Origin: Candidatus Tidjanibacter gallistercoris
GTDB lineage: Bacteria; Bacteroidota; Bacteroidia; Bacteroidales; Rikenellaceae
Direction: 5' to 3'
NCBI GenBank assembly: GCA_019114205.1
Contig: DXFY01000041.1
Coordinates: forward strand, 1-33,500
DNA length: 33,500 nt
Below the pieces are notes generated by a model. The model searched no databases, had not been told where the DNA came from, and worked only from the letters and a program-made list of their open reading frames with translations. The position numbers and the translations under genes are program-made. This document shows positions 1 through 8,402 of this stretch, piece after piece; within the stretch, counting starts at the first letter, position 1, and each line of letters begins with the position of its first letter.

Positions 1-69
1 AGCAGCATCGAATTACCGTCTATTATTGCCACAATGCCAATGTTCCGATTCCCTTTGATTGGCAACTAA
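1..69 (+). CDS. Possible 3' end of an unidentified gene
   Basis: Reading from base 1, frame 1 stays open for 22 codons and stops at TAA 67-69. The readable tail ends in FRFPLIGN. A strong hairpin terminator begins 16 bases after this stop, which is what one expects at the end of a plus-strand gene facing the minus-strand permease at 287-1195. The fragment is too short to assign. The opposite strand of the same frame is also open toward the window edge, so the strand is uncertain. Confidence 0.2.
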   Translation, partial: SSIELPSIIATMPMFRFPLIGN

Positions 70-84
70 TTAAACACCGAAAGC

Positions 85-125
85 ATACCAAAAAAGCCGC
101 TCGAATTGAGCGGCTTTTTTGGTAT
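85..125. terminator. Bidirectional intrinsic terminator
   Basis: A perfect 18-base inverted repeat (85-102 with 108-125) encloses a 5-base loop. The GC core GCCGCTC/GAGCGGC is flanked by six A on the left and six T on the right, so the hairpin has a U-tract in either direction. It lies between the possible plus-strand gene ending at 69 and the minus-strand permease ending at 287. The 160 bases between hairpin and permease are AT-rich, contain a short direct repeat of TAGCAACAAA type near 177-197, and show no gene. Confidence 0.85.
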
Positions 126-286
126 ACAAAAGTATATAGTTGGGATAGCGAATTTGTTTTGTTACTTCAGTATTTTTAGCAACAAAATAGCAACAAATAT
201 CGAGCAATTATGCGTTTTATCGGGAAAATCACAAAAACAACCAAAAAAATCCCATAACCAAATATAAATCACTATATTTCAGTAAT

Positions 287-1195
287 TTATATTTGATTTT
301 TCGTCATTTCTCTATCTTTTTTATAGATTTGATAACTGTTCACGATATTCTGCCAGATGACATAGGCGGCGGGCGCTACCGAGGAGAGCGGGTCGAGCCA
401 TGTCTGCGCCATCCAGATGGCCAGCACCGTATTTTTCTGTCCTATGGACTGTCCGCCCGCCACGGTATCGCCGAACCTACGACCGATGTACCGGCCGAGC
501 GCGAACTGTCCCAGACAGACGACCAGTGCGACTGCGGCGAGGAGTAATTCGACGGTATAATTCTCTTTCGGCTGCGCCAGCAGAAACTCCACCGTGCGGC
601 CCAGCACCACGGTCAGCGATGCCGCCCATATCCAGAACGAAATGATTTGTCGGTCGCGCACGGCCTTGTGCCAGCGGGGAGCGAAACGTTCCAATAGTAC
701 GGCACACACGAAGGGCAGGATGAGCAGCGGCACCACTTTCCACAGAATGATACCGACCGACCGGACGAACGAAAGTTCCGGATGGGCTCCGATGGCGGCG
801 AAGAGTACCGGCGCCGTCACCGCTACCCCCATGTTGCTCATCAGGCAAAACGACGCCATCGTCGCCACATCGGCACCGAGCATGCCCCCTATCGTGGTGG
901 CGGCCATCGCCGTCGGAACGAACGAACACATCATGGCACCCTGCGCCAGCAATGGGTTCACCCGGCACAGCGCGAGATAAAGGACGAGCCCCAGCGACAT
1001 CTGTACCGCCAGCAGTACCCAGTGGAATGCCCGGAAGCGCACCTCCCCGGCCGAGACGCGGCAGTAGGTCACAAAGAGCATCGCGAAGATAAGGTAAGGG
1101 GGCAGGAACGAAAGCCTGGCGAAAAATCCGTGGAATACGGCACCGACCAACATCGCCAGAGGCAATGCAATGGTACGCCGTTGTTGATGTGACAT
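287..1195 (-). CDS. Bile acid:sodium symporter (BASS)-family-like permease
   Basis: This 302-residue integral membrane protein has about nine or ten hydrophobic segments along its whole length and no signal peptide separate from the first helix. It resembles the bile acid:sodium symporter/arsenite-exporter fold: a glycine- and alanine-rich central stretch (roughly residues 85-125, with CSFVPTAMAATTIGG) and a second polar break near residues 243-260 correspond to the crossover helices that bind sodium and substrate in this family. The substrate cannot be read from sequence; organic anions, pantoate-like acids or bile acids are all possible. The ATG at 1195 follows the der stop by 78 bases on the same strand with no obvious promoter between, so co-transcription from the der promoter is likely. 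The bidirectional terminator at 85-125 would end the transcript. Confidence 0.75.
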   Translation of the reverse strand: MSHQQRRTIALPLAMLVGAVFHGFFARLSFLPPYLIFAMLFVTYCRVSAGEVRFRAFHWVLLAVQMSLGLVLYLALCRVNPLLAQGAMMCSFVPTAMAATTIGGMLGADVATMASFCLMSNMGVAVTAPVLFAAIGAHPELSFVRSVGIILWKVVPLLILPFVCAVLLERFAPRWHKAVRDRQIISFWIWAASLTVVLGRTVEFLLAQPKENYTVELLLAAVALVVCLGQFALGRYIGRRFGDTVAGGQSIGQKNTVLAIWMAQTWLDPLSSVAPAAYVIWQNIVNSYQIYKKDREMTKNQI

Positions 1196-1273
1196 GTTAT
1201 CGGAAGCGTTTTAAAATCCGTACCCGCATGTTCCGGTCGGGAACTCCCCTTCGGAACGCGCGGCGGCGAACCG

Positions 1274-2578
1274 TTATTTCTGCCGGAAATATATCTGAAT
1301 GGGGACTCCGGAAAAATCCCAGTGCTCGCGTATCTTGTTTTCCAGAAAACGCCGGTACGTATCCTTGATGTACTGCGGCAGGTTGACGAAAAACGCGAAT
1401 ACGGGCGTCGGATTGGGCAGCTGCGCGGCATACTTGATGCGGATGTACTTGCCCTTTATCGAAGGGGGCGGCGTCTCCTCGATGATGGGAAGGATGTAGT
1501 CGTTGAACTCCGACGTCGGAATGCGGCGTACCCGCGACCGGTAAACCCGGATGGCCGTCTGAAGCACCTCCAGGATGCGCTGCTTGTCGGGCACGGAGGT
1601 GAAGACGACCGGTACGTCGCTGAAGGGGGCGAGTTTCGACCGAATCGCCTCGCGCCACTGCTTCATGGTATTGCTGTCCTTCTGAATGAGGTCCCACTTG
1701 TTCACCACGATGACGCAGCCCTTTTTGTTCCGGATTATCAGGTTGAAAATGTTCATGTCCTGGGATTCGATTCCCTGCGAGGCATCAAGCATCAGGATGC
1801 AGACATCCGAACTTTCGATGGCCCGTATGGAACGCATCACCGAATAGAATTCGAGGTCTTCGGTCACCTTGCCCTTCTTGCGGAGTCCGGCCGTATCAAT
1901 CAGGTAGAAATCCATGTCGTACTTGTTGTAGCGTGTACGGATGGAATCGCGCGTGGTGCCGGCCACCGGCGTCACGATGTTGCGCTCCTGGCCGAGCAGG
2001 GCATTGGTCATGGAGGATTTCCCCACGTTCGGACGCCCTACAATCGTAATGCGCGGCAATCCCTCTTCGTAATCGCTCTTCGTGTCGTCCGGCAGCGAAG
2101 CCACGATTTCGTCCATCAGGTCGCCCGTACCGCTTCCGCTCATGGAACTGATGGCAAAGGGCTCGCCCAGACCGAGGGCGAAGAATTCCGGAGTACCGTA
2201 CAGCTGTTCGCTGTTGTCCACCTTGTTGACCACGAGGATTACCTTCTTGTCCGTACGCCGCAGGATGTTGGCCATGAACATGTCCAGGTCGGTGATACCG
2301 GTGCTCACCTCGGTCATGAACAGGATTACGTCCGCCTCGTCGATGGCGAGCATTACCTGGCGGCGTATCTCGTCCTCGAACACGTCGTCGCCGTTCACGG
2401 TGTAACCGCCCGTGTCGATGACCGAAAACTCGCGGCCGTTCCAGTCCGTCCGGCCGTAGTGCCGGTCGCGCGTGGTGCCCGCTGTGGAATCCACGATGGC
2501 CTGCCGCATCCCCACCAGCCGGTTGAACAGGGTGCTTTTACCCACATTGGGGCGTCCGACGATAGCTACTATACCCAT
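1274..2578 (-). CDS. der: Ribosome assembly GTPase Der (EngA)
   Basis: This essential GTPase carries two tandem G domains and helps mature the 50S ribosomal subunit. The protein has 434 residues, the usual family length. G1 P-loops GRPNVGKS are visible at residues 8-15 and 181-188, each followed by a threonine-rich switch (TAGTTRD and VAGTTRD), a DTGG/DTAG G3 motif and an NKVD/NKWD G4 motif. The last ~110 residues form the KH-like domain, ending in a QIYFRQK-type tail. The start ATG at 2578 directly precedes the first beta strand (MGIVAIVG), as in homologues. A strong Bacteroidota promoter lies 24 bases upstream. Identification is secure. Confidence 0.98.
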   Translation of the reverse strand: MGIVAIVGRPNVGKSTLFNRLVGMRQAIVDSTAGTTRDRHYGRTDWNGREFSVIDTGGYTVNGDDVFEDEIRRQVMLAIDEADVILFMTEVSTGITDLDMFMANILRRTDKKVILVVNKVDNSEQLYGTPEFFALGLGEPFAISSMSGSGTGDLMDEIVASLPDDTKSDYEEGLPRITIVGRPNVGKSSMTNALLGQERNIVTPVAGTTRDSIRTRYNKYDMDFYLIDTAGLRKKGKVTEDLEFYSVMRSIRAIESSDVCILMLDASQGIESQDMNIFNLIIRNKKGCVIVVNKWDLIQKDSNTMKQWREAIRSKLAPFSDVPVVFTSVPDKQRILEVLQTAIRVYRSRVRRIPTSEFNDYILPIIEETPPPSIKGKYIRIKYAAQLPNPTPVFAFFVNLPQYIKDTYRRFLENKIREHWDFSGVPIQIYFRQK

Positions 2579-2601
2579 AACCCTTCCTTTTTACGATGCC
2601 G

Positions 2602-2633
2602 CAAAGATAGTGAAAGGCGAGCGCAGAGGCAAA
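2602..2633 (-). promoter_or_regulatory. der promoter (TTTG-N20-TATCTTTG)
   Basis: On the minus strand TTTG (2633-2630) is followed after exactly 20 bases by TATCTTTG (2609-2602), a perfect match to the Bacteroidota primary sigma consensus (-33 TTTG, -7 TAnnTTTG). Transcription should begin near 2594, leaving a 5' leader of about 15-20 bases before the der ATG at 2578. Confidence 0.8.
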
Positions 2634-3030
2634 GGAAAACGGAGTTTTCGGTTTTGCCTTTGCCGAGCCGCATCCTATCTTCTGTAAAGATAGGCAGAAT
2701 CCGGCAACTTCCATGCCTGCGCTCCCCGCTAAAATACGGACGGCCCCCGCCGCGGCAGCGCCTCCCTCCGCAGCGCATCCCGGACACGGCATGGCGGAAG
2801 GATTGCGGCCACCTGCCTGAGACCGGTTCGGGAAGCCGCAAAAACGCCGAATGGTACGGATGTTGTTTCCCCGCAGCATGTCCACCGGTCGGACTGTCCC
2901 AACGCGTACCGGGACCGCGACGGTGCAGCAACGTCGTACAGACCGGGGAACGGAATACGGATATTTCCGTATATTTGCTTCGAACGAATTGTTTGGCAAC
3001 CGTGCACCGGGCCAAAGGGCCGATTTGCAC
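2634..3030. other. Divergent intergenic region, no gene seen
   Basis: This stretch separates der (minus) from the outer-membrane protein gene (plus). Several frames are open because GC content is high, but none gives a recognisable protein or a plausible start. The only signals are a perfect TAnnTTTG box (TATATTTG, 2970-2977, plus strand), which has no clear -33 partner, and the repeat copy described separately at 2971-3015. Confidence 0.5.
2971..3015 (+). repeat. Copy A of a dispersed ~45-base repeat
   Basis: The segment starting ATATTTGCTTCGAACGAATT resembles two copies near 4849-4899 and 4927-4976. Shared elements in the same order are TTGCTTCG, CGAA, GCAA, a CGT/CG step and an ACCGGGC-like end. 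Copy A overlaps a TAnnTTTG box. Alignment was done by eye, so the boundaries are approximate. Confidence 0.45.
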
Positions 3031-3063
3031 TTTCGTATTTCAGCGAATATATCATTATATTTG
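3031..3063 (+). promoter_or_regulatory. Promoter of the outer-membrane protein / phoH unit
   Basis: TATATTTG at 3056-3063 matches the Bacteroidota -7 box exactly. The best -33 candidate is TTTC at 3031-3034, 21 bases upstream, one base off consensus. The predicted start is near 3070 and the leader about 18 bases, ending in AGGATT just before the ATG at 3088. Confidence 0.6.
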
Positions 3064-3087
3064 CGGACGGACTAAATAAATAGGATT

Positions 3088-3720
3088 ATGAAAAAGATTA
3101 CCGTTTTCGCCGCGGCACTCCTGATTTCGGTTTCGGCCATGGCCGGCAACAACTACAAACTTCCGTTCGTATCGTTCGGTATCAAGGCCGGTTATACCAC
3201 CAACCAGCAGAAAATCGACTACAAGACGCTGCTGAACGCCGAATCCATCAAAAGAAACGCGAGCGGTTTCAATGCGGGAATTGTCGCCCGCGTGGACTTC
3301 CCGCTGCTTCCCATCTACGTACAGGGCGAACTGCTCTACGACTGGGGCAAATACAAAGATGTTCCGCTGTCGGGCTTCACCACGAACGTGACGACCAACA
3401 ACTTCAGCGTGCCCGTACTAGTGGGTGTGGGCATCGGTTCCTCCAATTTCGTCAAGATACGCGCCAATCTCGGCCCGGTCTTCAACCTCGTTTCCACCGC
3501 CAAATTCTCGAACACGGACAACGTGGCCAACCTGGAGAACATGTTCCGGAAACAGACCGTGACGTGGACCGCGGGAATCGGCATAGACCTTTTCAAAATC
3601 ATGGTGGACGTCCGCTACAACGGCGTGTTCTCCAAAAAGGACATAGCCAAAATCGGAGACCTCATGTCGGTGAACACACGCCCCACCAGCTGGACGTTCA
3701 CCATCGGCTACCTTTTCTGA
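3088..3720 (+). CDS. Small outer-membrane beta-barrel protein (PorT-like)
   Basis: The 210-residue product has a clear signal peptide (MKKITVFAAALLISVSAMA, cleavage before GNN) and then alternating hydrophobic/polar strands with glycine-aromatic turns, ending in the terminal aromatic residue (TFTIGYLF) that marks outer-membrane barrels. Size and pattern fit the 8-stranded 'outer membrane beta-barrel' families common in Bacteroidota (PorT/OmpA-barrel type). No peptidoglycan-binding domain follows. Its ligand or partner is unknown. It is 16 bases upstream of phoH and probably co-transcribed with it from the promoter at 3031-3063. Confidence 0.75.
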   Translation: MKKITVFAAALLISVSAMAGNNYKLPFVSFGIKAGYTTNQQKIDYKTLLNAESIKRNASGFNAGIVARVDFPLLPIYVQGELLYDWGKYKDVPLSGFTTNVTTNNFSVPVLVGVGIGSSNFVKIRANLGPVFNLVSTAKFSNTDNVANLENMFRKQTVTWTAGIGIDLFKIMVDVRYNGVFSKKDIAKIGDLMSVNTRPTSWTFTIGYLF

Positions 3721-3736
3721 ACCAAATCACGCACGG

Positions 3737-4705
3737 ATGCCTGAAAGGACAATCACGCTCGACGGTATCGAACCGCTCGAATTTTACGGGGTCGCAAATT
3801 CCAACCTGAACAGGATTTGCGACCTGTTTCCTAAATTGAAAATCGTCGCCCGCGGTTCGGTGCTGAAGGTCCTCGGCGACGAAGCGGAACTGGACCGTTT
3901 CGAGGAGAAGATGAAAGCCCTCGTAGCCTACGCGACAAAGTACGGACACATTTCCCCCGAAGTCATCGGTCAGGTATTCTCCGAAGGGCTGCACGGTGCG
4001 GAGGAGGCGCAGGGCAAGGATACCATCGTGTACGGCAACGGCGGCCTCATCGTAAAGGCCCGCACGGTCAATCAACAACGCCTCGTGCAGCTGTACGACG
4101 ACAACGACCTGCTGTTCGCCGTAGGGCCGGCAGGCAGCGGCAAGACCTACACGGCCATCGCGCTGGCCGTCCGGGCGCTCCGCAACAAAGAGGTGAAACG
4201 CATCATCCTGACGCGGCCGGCCGTAGAGGCGGGCGAAAAACTCGGCTTCCTGCCCGGCGACCTCAAAGAGAAGCTCGACCCCTATCTCCAGCCACTCTAC
4301 GACGCGCTGAACGACATGATACCGGCCGCCAAACTCCGGAAATACATCGACGAAGGCACCGTCCAGATTGCTCCCCTCGCCTATATGCGCGGCCGGACGC
4401 TGGACAATGCGTTCGTCATTCTCGACGAAGCGCAGAACACCACACTGTCGCAGCTCAAGATGTTCCTCACGCGCATGGGCCGCAATGCGAAGTTTATCGT
4501 CACGGGCGACATCACGCAAATCGACCTCCCGCGCCGTTCGGATTCGGGACTCGTCCGGGCCATGGAGCTGCTCCGGGAAATAGAAGGCATTGGCATCGTG
4601 GAGTTCGACCAGCGGGACATCATCCGCCACCGGCTCGTCAAGCACATCGTCAAAGCCTTCGAACAGGAGCATCAAGAGCCTCCGGCCGCAGAGAAAAACC
4701 GATAG
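3737..4705 (+). CDS. phoH: PhoH-family ATPase
   Basis: This cytoplasmic P-loop ATPase of the PhoH/YbeZ family is linked in other bacteria to RNA metabolism and ribosome function. The 322-residue protein has the family's N-terminal KH-like region (~10-85), then Walker A GPAGSGKT at residues 130-137, the GEKLGFLPGD signature, and Walker B VILDEAQN followed by the LKMFLTRMG and TGDITQIDLP motifs. Length is normal. The start ATG follows the preceding stop by 16 bases with no recognisable Shine-Dalgarno, as is common in this phylum. The highly charged C-terminal tail is short. The molecular substrate of this family remains unsettled. Confidence 0.95.
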   Translation: MPERTITLDGIEPLEFYGVANSNLNRICDLFPKLKIVARGSVLKVLGDEAELDRFEEKMKALVAYATKYGHISPEVIGQVFSEGLHGAEEAQGKDTIVYGNGGLIVKARTVNQQRLVQLYDDNDLLFAVGPAGSGKTYTAIALAVRALRNKEVKRIILTRPAVEAGEKLGFLPGDLKEKLDPYLQPLYDALNDMIPAAKLRKYIDEGTVQIAPLAYMRGRTLDNAFVILDEAQNTTLSQLKMFLTRMGRNAKFIVTGDITQIDLPRRSDSGLVRAMELLREIEGIGIVEFDQRDIIRHRLVKHIVKAFEQEHQEPPAAEKNR

Positions 4706-4848
4706 CCCGAACGCTGCGCCCCGTGCCCGCGCGGTACGTTTCCTGCGGTACCCTGCCTGTCGGCGGCCCGGAACGGACGGACGCAAACACGCAATAATAT
4801 AAATCTTCCGGGCAATTCTATAAGGTTTTTTCCGCAATTAATGCGCAT

Positions 4849-4899
4849 ATTTGCTTCGGTCGAATTGCTGTGCAAACACGTACCGGGCTCACGCCCGAC
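4849..4899 (+). repeat. Copy B of the ~50-base repeat
   Basis: It begins ATTTGCTTCGGTCGAATTG and ends ACCGGGCTCACGCCCGAC. It shares the run TTGCTTCGGTCGAA and the blocks GCAAAC and CCGGGC with copy C, 76 bases downstream, and aligns with copy A at 2971. The core can pair with itself (TTTGC...GCAAA). Confidence 0.5.
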
Positions 4900-4926
4900 A
4901 AACGTTTGCGCCACTCAGCGAAAACG

Positions 4927-4976
4927 TTGCTTCGGTCGAACCGAAGCGCAAACGCGCCGCCGGGCATACGTCCGAC
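4927..4976 (+). repeat. Copy C of the ~50-base repeat with perfect palindrome
   Basis: It repeats TTGCTTCGGTCGAA from copy B and ends CCGGGCATACGTCCGAC. It contains the palindrome GCTTCGGTCGAACCGAAGC at 4929-4947 (8-base arms, 3-base centre), which copy B lacks. The copies are therefore diverged direct repeats with a period of 76 bases. Confidence 0.5.
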
Positions 4977-5160
4977 GGCATTTCAGGTGCCTGCCCACAG
5001 GCCGGGAGAGCGGCTGCGCAGACATGCTGCGGAAGAATATAGGCCCGGCATATACGGTTTGCAGCAATTTTTACTATATTTACCTGTCGGTTGCGCAGCC
5101 GCAAAGGTGCGGTGCATGCCGGCAACGATTACGACACGAAATTACAAAATACATAAAGCC

Positions 5161-6624
5161 ATGGACAAGAATCTGAAGACATTGAAACCGGAACTGTTGT
5201 GGACCCGGTTCTCGGAAATATGCGACGTTCCGCGCCCCTCGCACCACGAGGAGAAAATCAGGGAATACATCGTCGGCTTCGCCAAGAAGCACAAGCTGGA
5301 CTATACCGTGGACGCCGGCCCCAACATCATCATCCGCAAACCGGCCACTCCCGGCATGGAGAACCGCAAAACCGTCGTACTGCAGGCCCACCTCGACATG
5401 GTACCGCAGAAGAATTCCGATAAGGAGTTCGACTTCGAGAAGGACGGCATCGAGGCATACATCGACGGCGACTGGGTGACGGCCAACGGCACGACGCTCG
5501 GTGCCGACAACGGCATCGGCGTATCGGCCATTCTCGCCGTACTCGAAGACAAGAACATCAAACACGGCCCGATAGAAGCCCTGTTCACCGCTACGGAAGA
5601 AACGGGTATGGACGGAGCCTTCGCACTGCGTCCGGGCGAACTCAGGGGAGACATTCTCCTCAACCTCGATTCGGAAACCGAAGGGGAACTCTACGTCGGC
5701 TGCGCAGGCGGTCTCGACCTGACGGCTACCATGAAGTACGACACGGTCCGCCTCGACCGGGAGAACTTCGCAGGCTACCGCTTGGAAATCAAAGGCCTCA
5801 AGGGCGGTCACTCCGGCATGGAAATCATCCTCCAGCGGGCCAACGCCAACAAGCTGTTCGCACGCTTCATGCGAAACTGCCAGGAAAAGTTAGGCATCAT
5901 GCTGTGCGATATCGACGGCGGCGGACTGCGCAACGCCATTCCGCGCGAAGCATTCGCCACGGTAGCAGTGATGAAGAAACACGAAAAAGCCTTCCTGAAC
6001 GCCGTAAAGAAATTCGAGAAAATCTACATCGACGAGTACAAAGGCATCGAAGACAGCATTTCGTTCCGGGCCGTACCGGTAAAGACGCCCTCCAAGGCCA
6101 TCAATTTCTTCGACCAGGCCAATCTGGTGGACGCCGTATTCGGATGTCCGAACGGAGTGATGCGCATGAGCACGTCGATGCCGGGACTGGTACAGACCTC
6201 CTCGAACCTCGCACGGGTGGTGTCCGAACGCGGCTACTTCAAAATCATGTGCCTGCTGCGCAGTTCGGTAAATACCGAAAAGGACGACCTCGCCCTCATG
6301 ATACGCACCGTATTCGAACTCACCAGCGCGACGGTCAGGCTGTCGGGCGCCTACGACGGCTGGAACCCGAACATGGATTCGCCCATCCTCAAGGCGATGA
6401 AGGCGGGTTACAGGCAGTTGTTCGGTAAGGAACCGGCCGTCATGGCCATTCATGCCGGTCTCGAATGCGGCATCATCGGCGGCAAGTATCCCGACATGGA
6501 CATGATTTCCTTCGGTCCGACCATCAAGTACCCGCACTCCCCCGACGAGAAGGTCAACATCGCATCGGTGGAAAAGTTCTGGAAATTCCTCTGCCACACG
6601 CTGGAGACCATTCCGGAGAAATAA
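5161..6624 (+). CDS. pepD: Aminoacyl-histidine (cytosol non-specific) dipeptidase, M20 family
   Basis: This cytoplasmic zinc dipeptidase cleaves Xaa-His and other dipeptides. The 487-residue protein has the PepD-type M20C metal site: H77 and D79 in QAHLDMVPQ, bridging D116 in GADNGIG, catalytic E146-E147 in TATEETGMDGA, D170 in LNLDSETEG, and a late histidine in KYPHSPDEK. The lid/dimerisation domain lies between about residues 190 and 390. I chose the ATG at 5161 because MDKNLKTLKPELLW is the usual family N-terminus. The open frame reaches about 97 codons further upstream but that part is repeat-rich and unlike any dipeptidase. The following gene starts 9 bases after the stop. Confidence 0.96.
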   Translation: MDKNLKTLKPELLWTRFSEICDVPRPSHHEEKIREYIVGFAKKHKLDYTVDAGPNIIIRKPATPGMENRKTVVLQAHLDMVPQKNSDKEFDFEKDGIEAYIDGDWVTANGTTLGADNGIGVSAILAVLEDKNIKHGPIEALFTATEETGMDGAFALRPGELRGDILLNLDSETEGELYVGCAGGLDLTATMKYDTVRLDRENFAGYRLEIKGLKGGHSGMEIILQRANANKLFARFMRNCQEKLGIMLCDIDGGGLRNAIPREAFATVAVMKKHEKAFLNAVKKFEKIYIDEYKGIEDSISFRAVPVKTPSKAINFFDQANLVDAVFGCPNGVMRMSTSMPGLVQTSSNLARVVSERGYFKIMCLLRSSVNTEKDDLALMIRTVFELTSATVRLSGAYDGWNPNMDSPILKAMKAGYRQLFGKEPAVMAIHAGLECGIIGGKYPDMDMISFGPTIKYPHSPDEKVNIASVEKFWKFLCHTLETIPEK

Positions 6625-6633
6625 GGGCAGACG

Positions 6634-7659
6634 GTGTCGGAAAACGCAATGCACCACATACCCGGATGCAGCCGTATCCGGTGGTTTGCAATCGTCAATC
6701 ACTCCGCCGCGGACAACAGTGCCGCCGCGGAGTGGTCTTTGACGGAGCGGTCGCTCCGCGAAAAAGGTATCGAAATCGAAACGGCTTTCGCCACGCATCG
6801 GTATCATGCGGTGGAATTGACCGTAGCTGCCGTCCGGAAAGGAATACGGCATATCATCGCCGTGGGGGACGCGACCACGCTGCATGAAATCGTCAACGGA
6901 CTGTTCATCCAACAGACGGTTCCCGCCGCCGCTGTTACCCTCGGCATCCTGTCCGAAGGAGGATGCGGTATCGACGCAGTGCCGACAACAATACCCGAAG
7001 CGGTGACAGCCATCGCTTCGGGTGTCGTTGTTTCGCACCCCGTGGCGACGGTTTCCTACCATCAATCCCGATACCGCCAGGAACGCATGTTGGTCGCAGG
7101 CGCCGGCATGGGACTGTACGCCTGCCTGACGGCAAGACTCGCAAGGCTCCGCGAAGAAGGTACGGACAACCGGCTGCGCCGGTTTCTTGTCGCAGTACGC
7201 ACCGTACTGACTTACCGTTTCCCGCTGGTGCGCATCCATGCAGACGGCAGGCTTGTCTTCACCGGACGTGTAACGGGCGCGAAAGTCACGATAACCCCAC
7301 AGGAAGAGCCGGCCGGTTCCGATGCCGCCCGGATGACCGTCTCCGTAACCCCTCGAACGAACCGAATGAAGCTGCTTTGCCGCACGGCCAGTCTGCTCCG
7401 CGGTACGAGCCCGGACAGTGCGTCCAGCCCGACATTCCGCGGAAACGATATCCGGATTGCAGCGGAAGGAAGGTTCGCGCTGGAAGCGGAAGGCCACCCG
7501 TTGGGAGAAGCCCCCGTCGCATTCCGTACGACAGGAGCGACTGTCAGTCTGGCAGTACCCGCTCCCGCTACGGACAACCCTATGGAATACGAACCGCCCC
7601 GCCCGCGCAAACGCCCCCTTTCCCATCCGGCACGGGAGATTCGTCCGCCCCTGACCTGA
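6634..7659 (+). CDS. Diacylglycerol-kinase-fold protein with degenerate active site
   Basis: The 341-residue protein aligns with the DagK/YegS/LCB5 lipid-kinase fold: an N-terminal strand WFAIVNHSA, the stretch IIAVGDATTLHEIVNG at 74-89, and an AGAGMGLYA motif at 155-163 where active enzymes have a G-x-G-x-D type motif. The key residues are changed. The nucleotide-binding GGDGT is replaced by GDATT, GTGND-type loop by SEGGCGID (107-114), and the later Asp by Leu. Known activity (ATP-dependent phosphorylation of diacylglycerol or sphingoid base) is therefore doubtful. The tail is long and Pro/Arg-rich. The start is GTG at 6634, preceded by AAGGG; an ATG at 6649 is the alternative. It is probably co-transcribed with pepD (9-base gap). 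No frameshift is visible, so it looks like a maintained pseudo-enzyme or an early-stage relic. Confidence 0.6.
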   Translation: MSENAMHHIPGCSRIRWFAIVNHSAADNSAAAEWSLTERSLREKGIEIETAFATHRYHAVELTVAAVRKGIRHIIAVGDATTLHEIVNGLFIQQTVPAAAVTLGILSEGGCGIDAVPTTIPEAVTAIASGVVVSHPVATVSYHQSRYRQERMLVAGAGMGLYACLTARLARLREEGTDNRLRRFLVAVRTVLTYRFPLVRIHADGRLVFTGRVTGAKVTITPQEEPAGSDAARMTVSVTPRTNRMKLLCRTASLLRGTSPDSASSPTFRGNDIRIAAEGRFALEAEGHPLGEAPVAFRTTGATVSLAVPAPATDNPMEYEPPRPRKRPLSHPAREIRPPLT

Positions 7660-8347
7660 CCTTTCCCGCACGGAGTTCCCCCGGCCCGGATGCGGCCGTC
7701 CTGCCGGTTCACCATGTCAAGTACATTTCAAGCCACGGCGTTATCCATCCGGCCGCTCTTCGCGTCATCTGCTGCAACGATGCACAGGACGCACTTTCCG
7801 TTCCGCATGCAAGCACGGTGCATCCGAATCCGAACGTGCGGAGGGCCTTGCGGCATGTCGCGGCCATGCGAGGAAATCTTTCTTCGCCGGCCTCCTCTGC
7901 AAAATAGTACCGGCATACGTCCCACCCGTCGGTAGGCCTTTCGCTGTACGGCGCCGTCCCGTGCAGCCATCTTCCGAAACGACAACGCCGCCGCAATGCG
8001 GGCACACCGCTCCATCCGGTCCCGTCTTTCCTCCGGACGGAGACTCCCTTCCCGCCATCTTGCTCCGGAAGCACGCTTTCCGAATATCAGGCGATGCCAC
8101 GACACAGACTCACGGTGCACCACATCCGAAAACGGAACTGCAAAACTGCGGAAACGCCGCACATCCGGCAAATGGGTACGGGACAGCCGCATACCGCCGG
8201 CAACGACCGCCAGCCTTGCGGAACGGCGACCGGTCCGCATCCGACCTTCGCATCCATCCTTTACAGGACAGGGACATAATGCCGTTCCTGCTCCGGAATA
8301 CGCCAACCCACTGCACGGCAGGAAACCTCCCGCCCTTTTGCACGGTT
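7660..8347. other. ~690-base stretch with no confident gene
   Basis: This GC-rich region lies between the degenerate kinase and the HdeD-like gene. Overlapping frames on both strands are open. The most protein-like is a minus-strand frame at 7709-8074 (aromatic-rich, ending WITPWLEMYLTW), with a CPHCGG motif in another minus frame near 8000. No frame gives a recognisable domain or convincing start, and the cysteine pair and the aromatic stretch lie in different frames. It may be a decayed minus-strand gene or plain spacer. Confidence 0.35.
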
Positions 8348-8377
8348 CTTGTAATCGATTAGGCCAGATTATGTTTT
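8348..8377 (+). promoter_or_regulatory. Likely promoter of the HdeD-like gene
   Basis: CTTG at 8348-8351 is followed after 18 bases by TATGTTTT at 8370-8377, a near match to TTTG-N~19-TAnnTTTG. The ATG is 26 bases downstream in an AT-rich leader. Confidence 0.4.
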
Positions 8378-8402
8378 TCTTAACCGTTTAAAAATTGTTC
8401 GT

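Larger units (their letters stand above)
4706..5160. other. Intergenic region with repeats between phoH and pepD
   Basis: This 455-base gap contains two related repeat copies (4849-4899 and 4927-4976) and a weak promoter-like stretch for pepD (TATATTTA at 5075-5082; the TTTG at 5058-5061 is too close to be a normal -33 box). An open frame runs upstream from pepD to about 4870, but it crosses the repeats, is rich in Arg/Ala and lacks resemblance to dipeptidase N-termini, so it is not treated as coding. Confidence 0.5.

Noticed and set aside
1322-3079. 585-codon open frame on the plus strand
   Set aside because: It runs antisense to der and its translation has no domain; high GC suppresses stops opposite real genes. 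der is unambiguous on the other strand.
4870-5160. N-terminal extension of pepD
   Set aside because: The open frame continues upstream but passes through the direct repeats and does not resemble dipeptidase N-termini; ATG 5161 fits the family.
5890-7671. 593-codon open frame on the minus strand
   Set aside because: Antisense to pepD and the kinase-like gene; no start signal or domain.
7990-8010. CPHCGG zinc-ribbon-like motif on the minus strand
   Set aside because: Only one cysteine pair is present, and the frame around it has no further conserved structure.
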